The notes: generated by a model from the sequence alone, not told the origin. Shown: positions 36,326 through 48,228, counted from the stretch's first letter. The stretch: 64,000 nucleotides of DNA from Motacilla alba alba (GCF_015832195.1 NC_052016.1:29905129-29969128), one strand, 5' to 3'. A program made the numbers and translations.

Positions 36326-37685
36326 CTGTTGCTATTATGCTGAAATAGCCACATTTCTGTCTAGCTTACCTTCCCATGCCCTGTCTGCATCCAGCATCCT
36401 GCCTCAGTGGCATATGTGTCCCATTGAATTGATTAAGAAGAATGGTAATTATTCAGATCGTCTTAATTATTTATTCTTCTGCACTGCACATACTCATGCC
36501 TGGTCCTTCCACTGCTCACTCATCTTCAGCAACAAAATTCAGCTAGATTTCCGTATGCAAATTCTTTTGAATATTATCATCATCCATAACCATGGCAAAT
36601 CAAGGACACATTACCTGGGTACAAGACCAGTGTTAAGATAAACACAGAATTTTTGGAAGGAGAACAGCCTGATGATCTATAATTTTGAAAAAGAATGCCC
36701 CCTTTCCACTGCTGGTTTGTTGTACCTCATGCAAAACCTTCCATTTAGCAACACATTTTAATCTGGAGGACAAGTTAAAGCACTTCAGATTTGTAATGAA
36801 ACAGATGACAGAAAAACCGAGCAACCATCATTCTGATCTACATGTCCCACAGGATGGAAAACAGATGCCAGTGTCCAGCAAGGGGACTGTGTGCTGAGTT
36901 TGAAAAAAAAAGGTGAAGGAATTGTTGCACTATTTGGGAACGAGAAAAAAAAAAAAATTGAAAAAAAAGTGCCTTGCCTGAGAATGCTGTACACATAGTA
37001 AAAACCTGAAAGCTTATCATGTATTCTACTATATTTACTGCTATTCAAATACCAGATTCTATATTTTGGTTTTTTTATCTAGTCCTACTCAATACTAGGG
37101 ATTAAGCAAAATGAGTTAGTAACAGAACACCTTAAAAAGTAGTAAAACATCCTTTAAAATGATGAAGTCTGCGAATTTAGAAATAAACAGTTGATCACCA
37201 GAGAATGTAGTCAAACTGCGGAGAAGTGATAAAGTGGTCATCAGCCATGTATTGCTTCTTACAGGAATACATACCTTTCAACACTGTCTGAGTCCCTTCT
37301 CTCTTACCTTTGTAGCTTAGAATCTTATCTGCATCCACTGCAGGCATATTTCAAGCTTCACCATTTTCAAATATTTGCACTAATTCTTCAGCTTTTACTA
37401 AAATGTGGAAACCATCCACATTTGGGCCCAGTTCAACACTTTGCCTTCAGGTAATGCTCCTACTTTCTTGAAAACAGAGCTTTGCTTAAGATTGAGTCAC
37501 AATGTCCACAATATCTGGTGCTTTCCTGCCAGAGGTTATTTAGAATGAAAAATACAAACAGGAACTATGCTCTCTAACTCTTTAAAAACAGAGACTTTGT
37601 AATTATGAATGCCTTATTTCTCATCACAGTATTTTTTTGCTATCAAACTCAGAATGGTAAAAGGAAGGAGTTGCGTGGCATCAAA

Positions 37686-37850
37686 TCAAGGCACTTCAAG
37701 AGCATTTGGTGCAACATGGCTCTTCGTGTTATGTAAATCCACCTCTATAGTCCAGAAGAACATGGGAAACACCAGATAGATTACTCTGCCTATAGCCTGG
37801 TAGAAGAGATCCCCCCAGAGCAGAAACACAAGATACTTCCCCTGCCAGAC
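37686..37850 (-). other. Candidate minus-strand terminal exon, hydrophobic
   Basis: The acceptor on the minus strand is excellent: a GT/CT-rich tract ending TCTCTTCCCAG at 37,851. The open frame then runs 54 codons to a TGA. It contains a strongly hydrophobic stretch (YLVFLLWGDLFYQAIGRVIY and onward) that could be one or two membrane segments. It is phase-compatible with the segment at 38,624-38,700. I could not assign the family. The length and T-rich composition make chance a real alternative. Confidence 0.2.
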
Positions 37851-38180
37851 CTGGGAAGAGACACACAAACACAAGTAGGTTTAGCTCCCTGTGCTCCATC
37901 TTCTACAGTCACCTGCTGAGGTAGTCCTGGTAGTGTTTGTGAGGTTAATGTACCATTAAAAATTATAAAGCTGTTGATCATTTTCAAAAGTATTTTTGTT
38001 CAAAACCTACTACATTTGAATTACATTTAATTCATATTTTTCAGGATTATTTCAAGCCTTCCTGAAGTATGAGGTTCACAAGCAGATTTACCAAATAAGA
38101 TGTAAAATTCTAATATGATCCCTCCCATTGCAGAACTAACCAATACCTTTATAGCATCTCTGTTTTTATTTTATTAACAG

Positions 38181-38405
38181 ATACAGGATGGAGAAAGTGT
38201 ATGCATGTATGGTATAGAGAACAGGGAAGTTGGCAAATTAATTCAGAAGTGGTTAAATGCTCATCGTACCTTCCCTCCTTCCTCCCCTCCCCCAAAAGTA
38301 CAAAACCAAACCACAGCACTTTTTAGAGGCCTAAAGACTGACAGGCATTCCTCAGTTAGTGTTATTTTTTCAAAGTGTGGTATGGCAGATATGTTATCAG
38401 CATGA
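38181..38405 (+). other. Weak candidate terminal exon, + strand
   Basis: A T-rich acceptor ending TTATTAACAG lies at 38,180. It is followed by an open frame of 74 codons to TGA at 38,403-38,405, starting IQDGESVCMYGIENREVGKL. The sequence is hydrophilic with a proline-rich stretch (PPSSPPPK) and resembles no family I know. It lies on the strand opposite to, and between, the minus-strand candidates, so not all of these can be right. Confidence 0.15.
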
Positions 38406-38623
38406 ATTTTTAAAAATATATATAAATATGTAAAAATACATACACTCGTTATTACTTTTTCCCCAGAAGAATGACACTTAACAAATATAAACCCACTTCA
38501 AAAGCCTTAGCGTTTCATTCTGGTTCTGAAATTCAGTTTTCCATTTTCACTGTCTCCTTAAGTGTGACAGAGAAAAACAAATAAGAGTATTAAAACAATA
38601 TAGCAGGAGTCAAGAGCACTTAC

Positions 38624-38700
38624 CACTTGGAAGAAGGAGGTGTAGCAAGCTGCAGCCAGCTCCAAAATGGCCCTGCTAGGGCTGTAGCTTCTTGGCTTTA
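38624..38700 (-). other. Candidate minus-strand exon, 77 nt
   Basis: The acceptor on the minus strand is a T/C-rich tract ending CGTTATTAG. The donor CAAGTG|GTAAGTG is strong (GT at 38,623-38,622). The open frame reads KPRSYSPSRAILELAAACYT then SFFQV and ends on a codon boundary. It would join in frame to 37,686-37,850. No family was recognised. It would only be credible if the protein is conserved in other birds. Confidence 0.2.
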
Positions 38701-40734
38701 CTAATAACGAGGAGAAAGCCACAAAAGAATCATAGTGGGGAGAAAAATTCTTGTTGCTGTCTTGCCAGTTTTCAGATATGCTGTTTTTCATTAAGAGCTA
38801 GATGTCCTCAAGAGACTATATGATTTTTGCATTTAGAAACAAAAACAAAGACCTCAGATCTTTTTGATTAAAACGTAAGTACATAGAAATGCAAGCATAA
38901 AGTATCAAAACAATCCTCCTGCATCCAGCTTCTGAACCAGTCTAAGGACAGGGAGATAACAATAACACACCATACTAACAGGCTGTGGGAAGAGCTAAGT
39001 GAGACCAGGTGTACCTCAGTACTAAGGAGGCATTAGCAAGTGTTTTCCATCATCACAACTCTTCTGATTTCTTCCTGCATCTTTGTTTTTCATGGTCTGA
39101 ACTTGTTATTTATTCAGTATCAAGAACATTTTTTAGCGTTTTTCAAATGCTGTGTAAGTTCCAAGTAATTAAATTAATTTAAAGCTAGTTAATAATTAAA
39201 CAAGCTTCTATAAGCTCCTGGAAAGTAGCTGAAAATTATCTTGTAAGACAAAACTGAGTAAAGTTAGGCCCAATTTCATGCAGGAGTCAGGACACTTGCA
39301 CATAGAGAAGTGGCTGGTAGCCACCTGGGAAATGAACTTCCAGTGCTTTGGCTAGTTTGTGTTATCTGCCCATACATAAGCACTGTAACAAACATGAGAT
39401 GATTTCTCTCTCAGCAAAAATAAGGAATAATTACCTCTGAATTTATTTTTGGAAGGCAGGAGTGGATAAATCTATTAGCATGGACAATGTGAAAAAAAAA
39501 AATCTCAGGTTGTCTTACAAAAAGTTGTTAATTTGCCTGTTAGAGAATATAATGGTGCTTATACACATACTTTGGACTGAAACTGGAACCCTAAAACCAC
39601 CCCAGAGCTGCCACCTAAGCATGGGGAGACCTAAACTTCAAAGGTGTCTTACTTCTAGAACTTCCTTCTGTGATGAAGCCACTTGCCTAGAAGAACATGA
39701 AAGACAAATTTATTAGGAGGCTAGTGATGCTTGCAGTTTGAAGTTAAATGAAAGTAAGAGCATATAAAGAATAAGAATCTGTGTCTCGAGAAAGGCTTAT
39801 TCCTACTGTGTGACTTTGAGAGGGTGTTCCTTTAACACAAATAAGAAAATTTTGCAGGAAAATATAATAAAAGAAGATCAAAACTTGTCAGGGAATTGAA
39901 GCAAACTTTGAAATCTGAATGAAATAACATTTTACCATGAACATTTCCCTATCCTTACACTGCTATGCTAAGAACATGATTGAATCCTGGAAGTTAGTCA
40001 CATTTATATGAATTCTACTTTACATTTCTTGCATTGAACCTGACCTCTGATGGCTTCAGACATGAAATCTGAAGTCAGCCCTCCCTTTCATTTAGCCTCA
40101 CTTCTTTCAGAATGACTCAACAGAAATGCTGTTCCATAAAACAGTTAATCCAGACCTGACCTTATAAAGCCTGACCCCTGTACATCATACTTCTGGCACA
40201 GTTCAGTAAGTGAAGATCTGATCCCATGCACATATGGCTGGCTAGTAGTGATTTGCTTTAGGTTTCCATGAAATCAGTGCAGACTGGAGTGATTTTTTTT
40301 TTTCTTCTAATCATCCAATCCAGAAAGAGTAAGGTGAAAAAAATCAAATAACTCTCATGCTGATCCCTGCACTAACCTCGTTTACACATTATTTATGGTC
40401 CTAAAACAATAACTTTTCCAGGTCAACAGGCATAAGGCAAGGGTACATCCAGTCACTCCTTCTGCCAACAGAAAGTCATGCAGGGAGGACTCCTGTCCAC
40501 ATGCAGGAACTCAGTCCTGATAGATAATCAGTACCTACAATTTCTTCTGAAGAAAGTCAGAATGAAAAATATCTGCAAGATGAAATAGCCTTATGCATAT
40601 ATAATGTCCATAAAGTATTACTGTTCTTATCATTGTAACAGATCATTAGTACCCTGAATATTCACCTTGTATACATATGACAGAAGCTCTGTAGCTCAGC
40701 CCTGTTACATCTAGTCCCTAACCCTAAACAAAAA
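38701..40734. other. Unique AT-rich noncoding sequence
   Basis: No gene is recognised. A very AT-rich stretch with several TTAAT/TAATTA homeodomain-type motifs lies at about 39,165-39,205. Confidence 0.5.
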
Positions 40735-40895
40735 TACTGAGTGCCTGGACTAAGGTGCTTAAATCTGTGCTTAGCCACAGCTGAACACAAAAATTCATTC
40801 TCCCAGTCTCTAGAAAATTTTGATGCTCAGCACCTCTGAAAAGAAGCCAGGCTTTAGGCAATGACATTTGGAAAATGTTGGCCAAAGCTCCTTGG
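40735..40895. repeat. Ancient amniote interspersed repeat
   Basis: The series GGTGCTTAAATCTGTGCTTAG, GATGCTCAGCACCTCTGAAAA, CAGGCTTTAGGCA and TTTGGAAAATGTTGGCC follows a family seen repeatedly in bird, turtle and crocodile DNA ('gctcagcacctctgaaaatcaggcc...ttaggcaccc...gaaaattttggcc'). I do not remember the formal name. It is a relic and noncoding. Confidence 0.55.
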
Positions 40896-40938
40896 TTAAG
40901 CTCTACGTAACTTGATAAATAATTTTGTAAACATGGAG

Positions 40939-40959
40939 CAAACAATCAATCATTGTTTG
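40939..40959. promoter_or_regulatory. Palindromic SOX-type site
   Basis: CAAACAAT and ATTGTTTG form perfect 8-base inverted arms around the loop CAATC. Read as SOX half-sites, AACAATC (40,941-40,947) and CATTGTT (40,951-40,957) face each other with a 3-base spacer. This is the opposed-pair layout with 3-5-base spacing known for SOXE (SOX8/9/10) dimers. It lies just beyond an old repeat. Function is inferred only. Confidence 0.4.
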
Positions 40960-41340
40960 GGCTGTAGGCAGCAGTGCTTGAAATACACACAAAAGAACAT
41001 TTTCATTGGAAGGATATAATACCAATGCAACATTAGTTTGAGGTGGCTGAGAGGGGTTCACCTGATGGCTGATATATGCAAAGGCTAATAAACCTGAGGC
41101 TACTTGTTCCTGCTTGGTTTTTTTTTTAAGAATTACAAATTTTATTTTCCCCATTCCATGGATTAAACATGCAAAATCCTTTATACCATATCTCAGGGCT
41201 TAAATAGGGCTTTTCTTGACATGATAGGCAGCACTATGAATTGTGAAGAATTTTTGGAAAATTTAATAGAAAAGCAAAAAGCCCAGACACTCTAAGTGTG
41301 CCCTACTTACTTGATAATTGACTCTTTTCTTTCTCCTTTG
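40960..41340. other. Noncoding, ends in a polypyrimidine tract
   Basis: No gene is recognised. The last 25 bases (TTCTTTCTCCTTTGCAG type) form a strong + strand acceptor-like site at 41,343. Confidence 0.4.
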
Positions 41341-41343
41341 CAG

Positions 41344-41462
41344 CACATGCTTCTTTCCTTCTACAGTTTTTTAGGGATTGTTCTGGCAAAAGCAGATACT
41401 CCTTTACAAATCACAGCATTCCCTAGTTTTTTTAACTCAAGACAGTCTTTTTCTGTTGGCTA
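41344..41462 (+). other. Tiny ORF behind a strong acceptor
   Basis: Directly after the acceptor CTCCTTTGCAG is an ATG at 41,347. It opens a 38-codon frame starting MLLSFYSFLGIVLAKADTPL and ends in TAA near 41,461. The start looks like a signal peptide (hydrophobic core, small residues before a charged stretch). There is no good donor before the stop, so it would be complete or terminal. The start context is weak (C at -3). It matches no family I recognise and is likely chance. Confidence 0.12.
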
Positions 41463-43939
41463 ATTGCCATGATTCATGACCACTTGCCACAATCTTGGTA
41501 ACAGTGATAATAAAACAGATGGCATTTGTTAAAGACAGACTTGGGTTCACCGAGTTTCTTAGCAATCTTTTAGTTAGGTTGGTTTCAGCTCTCAAATTGT
41601 TACTTACTTTTCATTTGAACAATCACTGATAATTATAAAACTGATTTCAATTTTTGTTCTTGCAATCAGTCATTCAGTTTGTGGGCACATATTTAGCTGC
41701 TTCAAATTCCACACACATCAGATGACTGGAACACACATTCAGAGGAAAGAGGGATTTTGGATATTTGGCTTTCCAAATACCCAGCTGGAGACAGCACAAC
41801 AGGGCCAACCTTCACCAAGTACAGACCACCCATTTCTGAGAACAAGATTGCCTCAAAGTGCTTCAAACTGAGGATCAGACACTTTTAAAACTTAGGCATA
41901 CTGTCATCATTTGTATCATGCATAATACTAGAGTTACTTTTTTAAAAAAGTAAGAAAGGTGAGACATAAATGTTCATTACTTATAAAAAGCAGGTGCAAT
42001 TTTCTGTTTGTGATAGTGTCATGGATTGCTCTGCAAATTTCAGCACCTTGCAGCCACAAATAAAATAAGACTGAAATCTTAATCAGACTTTTTTTCCCCT
42101 TTTTTTCCCCTGCTAGTTTAAGGTGGAAAAAGAGGAATAGAAGAAATCTATAATATATGAGCAAAATTATCTCTAAATGGAGTGTTTAAAAACGTTTCCA
42201 TCAGGCATCAGTGGATGCCGTCAGTAGTTTCCATCAGGGTCTTTAAATGAAAGCCAAGAACTACAATGGCATCTATTTTAGGTCTTGCATTGCAAGAGGG
42301 AAAATACCAGCTAGATAAGTTAGTCTGTTTTGACATGGAAAGTACATCACTCCCATTAGAAGAGCTGTTGTGGATCTGAATGACCCAAAAGATGCTCTGT
42401 GGCTCAACTGAATACCAGAGAACAGAAGTGTAAATGAATTTGGACACGGGTAATTCTATTGTAGTTACTGAACTTCTGTATCAGCCTGTGTGTAAACTTC
42501 CACCAGACAGAAAGCACCTGGAAAAGCTCTGCTAAGAGGGCTTGATTCTTTGACAGCTTTGGATGACAGCCTACATAAACAGACAGCCAAGAAAGAGAGA
42601 CATTGTCTTGTTTTTTCACTACAGCATTGTTTTTAAGATTGCCTCCAAATGCCCAAATTTACAATTAAAAAGCATCTACAAAGCTCTACAAAGACAGCAT
42701 ATAATTAATTACATGTTTGGGGTTTTCAATATATGCTTGATGTTTTCAACACTCTTCACTCCAACTCCTGCTGGTTTTCTTTCAGTGCTTATACCTCATT
42801 CTCTCCTGAAAGCTCTAAAACTGAAATTTTTGCACACACAAAAGCTTCACTTCTTAGTTATTAACTTAATGTGTGACATCACTTCCTTTTGTTGTTTATA
42901 AGCAAGAAGACTGTTCAGAAGCATCCTGGATTTGTGTAATCTAAAGTAATTGAAAAAAAATAATCTTCATTTAGACAAAATAATGTGAAAATCAACATGA
43001 TGTCAAACTGAGACTGATTTCAGTAGTAAAGACAGTAACTGATTAACTTCGTTCTGCTTAAGAATGCTGATTACATTCTCCCTGCCTCTCCTTAAAGTCA
43101 GTTATTTCAAGACTCAAGGGGTTTCTCTTATGCACATCTGCAAAGCCAGTGTCAGATCCAGATTCGCATTTTGGTGGTGAATCAAGCTGGCCTCCGTTCA
43201 CCTAATGAGAGCCAAGTTTTTACCAGACAAACAAATTGAGGTGATTTAATTCTTGTCTTAACTGACATATTCACTTGCTTTTGCCATCCTTTTTTCTCTT
43301 CTAATGAATCAAACATATTACTACACACTGTTGATAAATTGAAAATGATAGAACAGATGAGATAGACATTAACAACTTTAAACAAAAGACGCCCAGTTTA
43401 ACTCACTAATATCTCATACCACCAGCCCTTCAAAGGGAAAGTTACATTTTTTTAAAGGATTGGGAAAGAGAACTAAGATTTAAGGATCTTTTTTTTTTAA
43501 TTTAAGTTAGGCATGCTAGAAATATTCGAAATTATTGCATCTTCAAAATTTTATGTCTCAGTAGCATACACATATTGCTTAACAACACAGGTTACCTATA
43601 TGTATTATCTTTATATAAATGATCAGTACATCAATAGATAAGGAATTTTAAGTAAATTCTTGGAAAATTAAAAAGCTGAGACCTGTACACTAATGTATAC
43701 TAATTTCATACATATATGCAGTTGTTTAACCACGCTACAAAGATAAAGTCTGAACCTGCTTTTTAATGCAGAATTGAATGATGAAAAAAAAAAAAAGACA
43801 ATTTGTTACTTAGTGTCTAGTCACGACCTAAGCCAAGTTATGAATTGACATGAATTGGACTTTTTCCACCAATGGGAATGAAACTTGGCTGCTAACATCT
43901 CTGTTCAAAGAGATATTTGACTCTACACAGAGCTCAGCA
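41463..43939. other. Unique AT-rich noncoding sequence
   Basis: No gene is recognised. The interval 41,570-41,710 has dense A/T-rich transcription-factor-like motifs (TAATTA-like, ATTTGAACAAT). A 112-codon open frame at 42,563-42,901 is unrecognised. Confidence 0.45.
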
Positions 43940-44060
43940 ACAAGACCTAAGCTTGGCACTGCCAGTGACTTGCTGGGAACCTTCAGGCAAACAATTCTTT
44001 CAATTTTCCTTTGTTTTCCTAACTGAAAGTTGGTAGTAACAAAACCTGAATACTTATCCT
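43940..44060 (+). repeat. MIR-like SINE relic
   Basis: CACTGCCAGTGACTTGCTGGGAACCTTCAGGCAA, then TTTTCCTAACTGAAAGTTGGTAGTAA, then CCTGAATACTTATCC follows MIR order ('tgccacttactagctgtgtgaccttgggcaa...tttcctcatctgtaaaatgg...taataatacctacc'). It is diverged. Confidence 0.55.
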
Positions 44061-45538
44061 AGAAAGTCTTGCAGCTGAAAGTTGTCTTCAGCTCTAACCA
44101 ACATTATTACACAACTGGCAGAGTTAGGCACTTCATTTTGTTGAGAGCAGAGGCATCATTTCATTTTCTCTGGTTGTGGTATGTCAGCATGCTCCCAAAG
44201 GAAGCAATACCCTTTCCGAGTTGTTTTTAAATCCTGACAGAAAACCAGCAGTCTACCTGATAATGCTGTTTTCAGTGGGCTTTTAACACCTTCACATACA
44301 TTTGTTGCTATGCTATTGATTCACAGGCTTTTCCATCAAATGGAAATGAGATTGGGCTGCTCATATCAGCAGTATCAGTTTGCTGCTGAGCAATAGCAAT
44401 TCATGAGACCTGAAGAGTGATCTTGTGCATGTTGCTCACGTTGACTTGTACTGATCACTCCCTGAGTTCTTTCATGAGAGGCACTGAGATTTATTAAAAA
44501 TCAAATACTTGTTTGGGCTGAGAGAAGCAACAGCATCCATGTGTAAGCCAAATTGGGATAATCTCATGTCACTCTCAGTTTTCTGCTGTAAAGACAGACT
44601 TAATTAAAATATCATAGAATACTTTCTTGGTCATGTAGAGCACAGAGTTTTCTGCTGATATAATTTGATGCAGTGAAAATAGTCAGAGGACCAGTTTAAA
44701 CTGAATGACAGGCATTTCTGCTGAGAGAGCAACAGCTGCCTCACAGACATTGAACAATGAGTTCTGCTTTGAAGAGCTAATGCAAGTTTATTTGCTCTGC
44801 AACAGTGAAAACCTTTAGTTCTGATTTTTTTGAAACATTCTTTCAGTTGTTTAGCCTGGGTTTTGCACAACCTTTACAGAATTAAGAGCTCTAGCAGACT
44901 GCTGCCAGCAAAAGTTGCTAAATTCCTCAGTAAAGGGGGAGTCTTGTTATTTAGATAAAGTAGCTACTGTAGTAGATTTGCAGGTATGTTAAGAGTATTA
45001 CAGGATCTAGAGGTAGATTTAGGAAGAAAATACTATAAAGCATAAAAAATTAAACAGAGTACTTACTGAAATTTGAAAGACATTATGACATGTGATGTGA
45101 TTGCATCAGATACGAGCAGGTGGAATTGTGTTACCTGCAATGTATTGCATGTTGTAAAGTGACACTTGATCACAGTTACATTTCCCTTTAAAACACAGTC
45201 ATCTTTTAAGTCTCCCACTACTAATTACATTGGAGGAAGAAAACAGAAGCCACAGGGTTCTTCTGTCTGCAAACTGTCATATTATGTTTTCCTAAGTACC
45301 AGTATGTTACCCACAATTTTTTGTCTGAAACTGGACTGGTGAATTCACCTGCCCTAGGTTCACTGTGACAGGACAGCAGCTGCTGTTACTGAGGAACCAC
45401 AGCAACACAGACTATTTAGTCTAATGCCGTTACTGTGGTGATGGGGTCACTTTGCAATAGCCATTCTGGAAAGAAATTAACAGTCAACTCAGTTTCCATT
45501 CCTCATGTGAACACAAGTTTTCATTCTGCTTTACTCAC

Positions 45539-45567
45539 CAAAATGGAAGTATTAAGTACTTCACCAT
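45539..45567 (-). other. Start codon in strong Kozak context next to a donor (minus strand)
   Basis: On the minus strand an ATG in the context TACCATGG opens a frame MVKYLILPF, interrupted after 29 bases by a good donor TTTTG|GTGAGTA (GT at 45,538-45,537). This is the shape of a first coding exon. There is no promoter element or CpG island upstream that I can see. Chance alone can produce this in 64 kb. Confidence 0.15.
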
Positions 45568-46084
45568 GGTACATTACAGCAGATGGGCTGCTTGTTGCTG
45601 GTTGATGGCTGACTGTGCATGCTTTGAAACAAGGTGTCAGGCTCTTGTCCAGGCTTTACATAGAAACCTCACCTAAATCACACATCTGTGGGTTTAGCTG
45701 GTGATATAGACACTGGAAAGACGCAATCAGTCTAGATTTTTTCAGCTTGTGAAAGTTCATCTGTCAGACCAACCTCTTGAACAAACATTCTGAGATTTTA
45801 TTGGAAAAAATTACTTGAAATGTTCTCCCAGCACTCTCAAAACCCTGTATGCAAATTTGGTCCCTTTAGAGACTAAACAAGTGTTTTAGCAGACTCAGCT
45901 GCAGAGGTTTTATTGGCAGGTTATTAGAAGCTGCAATTTTTATTTAATATAACTTCAAGAAAAAAATTTAGACACTTATGGGAGACTGACGATACTAAAA
46001 TATGGAGGAAGAAAGAGACACTTGGAAAAATACATGAGCAAAACACAGAGCTGGTTCTCCTCAGAGCTTGATTTGCATAAAATA

Positions 46085-46590
46085 TTTATAATCTCCATTG
46101 AAGCCCATGGATTTGCCTAAATTTAAAGAGGAGTCCGTCGATGTGTTTGCTGCACAAAGTGAATACACAGGAATTCTTTCCTTTCCCCATATTCTTGGAT
46201 GATGTTTTGCTACTAGAAATTACAAACCAACTAAGCATTGAAAAGTGCTTTTCCCTAACACCACTGAATGGCTTAGTTTATAACTTTTGTTTTGGGATGA
46301 TAACAAACTCTGGAATCAATCTGTTTTTAATGTAAGGTGTGAGCTATCATTTTTTCTCTACTAGATATTTATTACACTAATAATATTCCTTTGGTATCTC
46401 AACATCCCCATTATTTGACACTATGGATATCTGCCGATCTATAAATATTTCATGAACTACCCATAACGTTGTAGATACACGTATAAATCATTACCAATTT
46501 TAAGAGAAATTCTGGCATGTTTCAAGTCAATGGCAAAACTTTCCTTGACTTCAGCAAGGATCAGATTTTGCCTCTGCCCTGTTTACTATG
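46085..46590. repeat. Two fragments of an ancient amniote repeat
   Basis: CTCCATTGAAGCCCATGGATTTGCC at about 46,093-46,117, and AAATTCTGGCATGTTTCAAGTCAATGGCAAAACTT with TTGACTTCAGCAAGGATCAG at about 46,507-46,575. Both resemble an amniote family with 'gaaattctggccccattgaagtcaatggcaaaactcccattgacttca'. The second is a clear match. The first could be part of the same broken element. The stretch between them is unassigned. Confidence 0.5.
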
Positions 46591-47134
46591 TGCCTAGCAG
46601 GTGCCACTGGCCTTTCAATGCCAGCTGTCAGCAGGTGTCTTTGCTAGAAGTTCCAAATAACAGCATTTGCCTTATTATCCAGCATATTAAAACTGTATTT
46701 TCTGCTGGCTCACACTGAGCTTTCAGTCCAAGGTGGAGGTTGTGACATCTGCTCAAATGAGATTGCATACTGCTGGAATGAATTCCCAGATCATTCCTTG
46801 GTGTGTTTGGAGCTAATAGAATCATAAACTGAAGTTGATTTGTGTTCTATATGGCCAGAGAGTTGTAATAAAGCCTTAGGATGATTGGAACTTCCAAAGC
46901 ACTCTGCCAGTTACAACTATTGTTTATACCGTTGACCTCATCTGAGCAACTGTCCAACACTGCATTGCATCCAGTAGGTTTCTGTGCTGGCATGTGGCAA
47001 ACACGCGAGCAAATCATCTGGGTACAGAAATAATAATATTCGTGAATATCTTGGATCTCTGGCACACCTTTCAGTCCAAGAGCTTTAAATAACTACACAT
47101 GTTCATTAATGTTTTCCAGCTTCCACTATGAGGT

Positions 47135-47260
47135 GTGTAAATATTAATATAATCATTCTGTAGATGGGAAGATGCTAGCACAGAGCTGTTAAATGCCCTG
47201 CCTGCTGGCTGGTACAACTTTTGTGGGAGGTGGACCCTGCATCTAACAAGGCTGTTTGTT
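47135..47260 (-). repeat. MIR-like SINE relic
   Basis: The + strand reads TCATTCTGTAGATGGGAAGATGCTAGCACAGAGCTGTTAAATG then CCTGCCTGCTGGCTGGTACAAC. This is close to the MIR reverse complement ('cattttacagatggggaaactgaggcacagagaggttaagtgacttgcc'). Confidence 0.6.
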
Positions 47261-47914
47261 GTGGGCTCTCAGGCAAACCAAGTCAGTTGAAGATAAGTTG
47301 ACAGCGTATCTCTACATATTCTGCCTAATGTATCCATCTTTTTTCAGTCTCAGAATTGGATCTACCATGTAGGTGATAAATGGCATCTTGAAAACCACAT
47401 TTCATTTCCTCTACTGGAGATACTCATGTTCAATATAATGGTGACCTCTGCAAGAATTCATACCTCTAAGTAATGGAGAGTTCATCTCTGGGGGGAAATT
47501 AACCCACAGGGATATCTTTCTTTGAAGAAGAGCTCATTTTAGGAGAATGATATATTCATTTTCTGTTGTGATTTTTGGAGTCAGAGCATATCTGATTTTC
47601 CCCATCTTTGGTCATTGTCATCCCATATCCATCCTCAGATATTTTTTCACTGCTTTCCCCAATAAAAATTCACCTGAAAACAGTGATATAAAAAGAGGAT
47701 GTTAATAGCTATGCAATTCCATTGCTAGTTTTGATCTCTTAACACTGCTATATTGATCAGTCACATACAAAGCTGATCCATCTTCCTTCATCAGACCTCA
47801 TCCCAGTTAGGTCCAGTATTAAATTAAAATAACCATATCATTTGTTTTACTGTTTTCATAAGCAAATGTGGTATCTACTAAAACTGCCACCTATCCTGCT
47901 AAGATCTGAATTAT

Positions 47915-47972
47915 CTTTTTAATGTTTGCCAGATTATCCCAGTCTTTTTAATGTTTGCCAGATTATCCCAGT
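47915..47972 (+). repeat. Perfect 29-bp tandem duplication
   Basis: Two identical 29-base units lie end to end at 47,915-47,943 and 47,944-47,972. Each contains a weak acceptor-like tract, CTTTTTAATGTTTGCCAG. With no divergence between the copies, the event is recent or conserved. A strong donor, GAAG|GTAAGT, lies at 48,030, so both units precede a potential exon end. Confidence 0.9.
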
Positions 47973-48228
47973 CAACCTTGTATTATTATTGCCTAATAAA
48001 TTAAAGGCATTAACCAACTGCTGAGGAAGGTAAGTAATTTCATGTTTTTGTTTGCATTTGTCAGGTTTTGAGGGAAGAAATGGCTTGTATTTTTCAAGTT
48101 TCCAAAAGCTAAATGTTCAGTTTAACCCTGTGCTTCCATAGCTTTAGACTGTCACTTCTGAGCATGGCATCTGAGGTCCCACATGAAATCAATAATAATA
48201 TATAAGTTCCTAGGAAATATTAAAGTCC

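Noticed and set aside
40711..40726. CCCTAACCCTAAAC, a telomere-like sequence
   Set aside because: Only about two repeat units and no further copies nearby, so chance is sufficient.
44612..44640. ATCATAGAATACTTTCTTGG as a CR1 minus-strand end
   Set aside because: Only the ATAGAAT motif fits and no CR1-like sequence follows.
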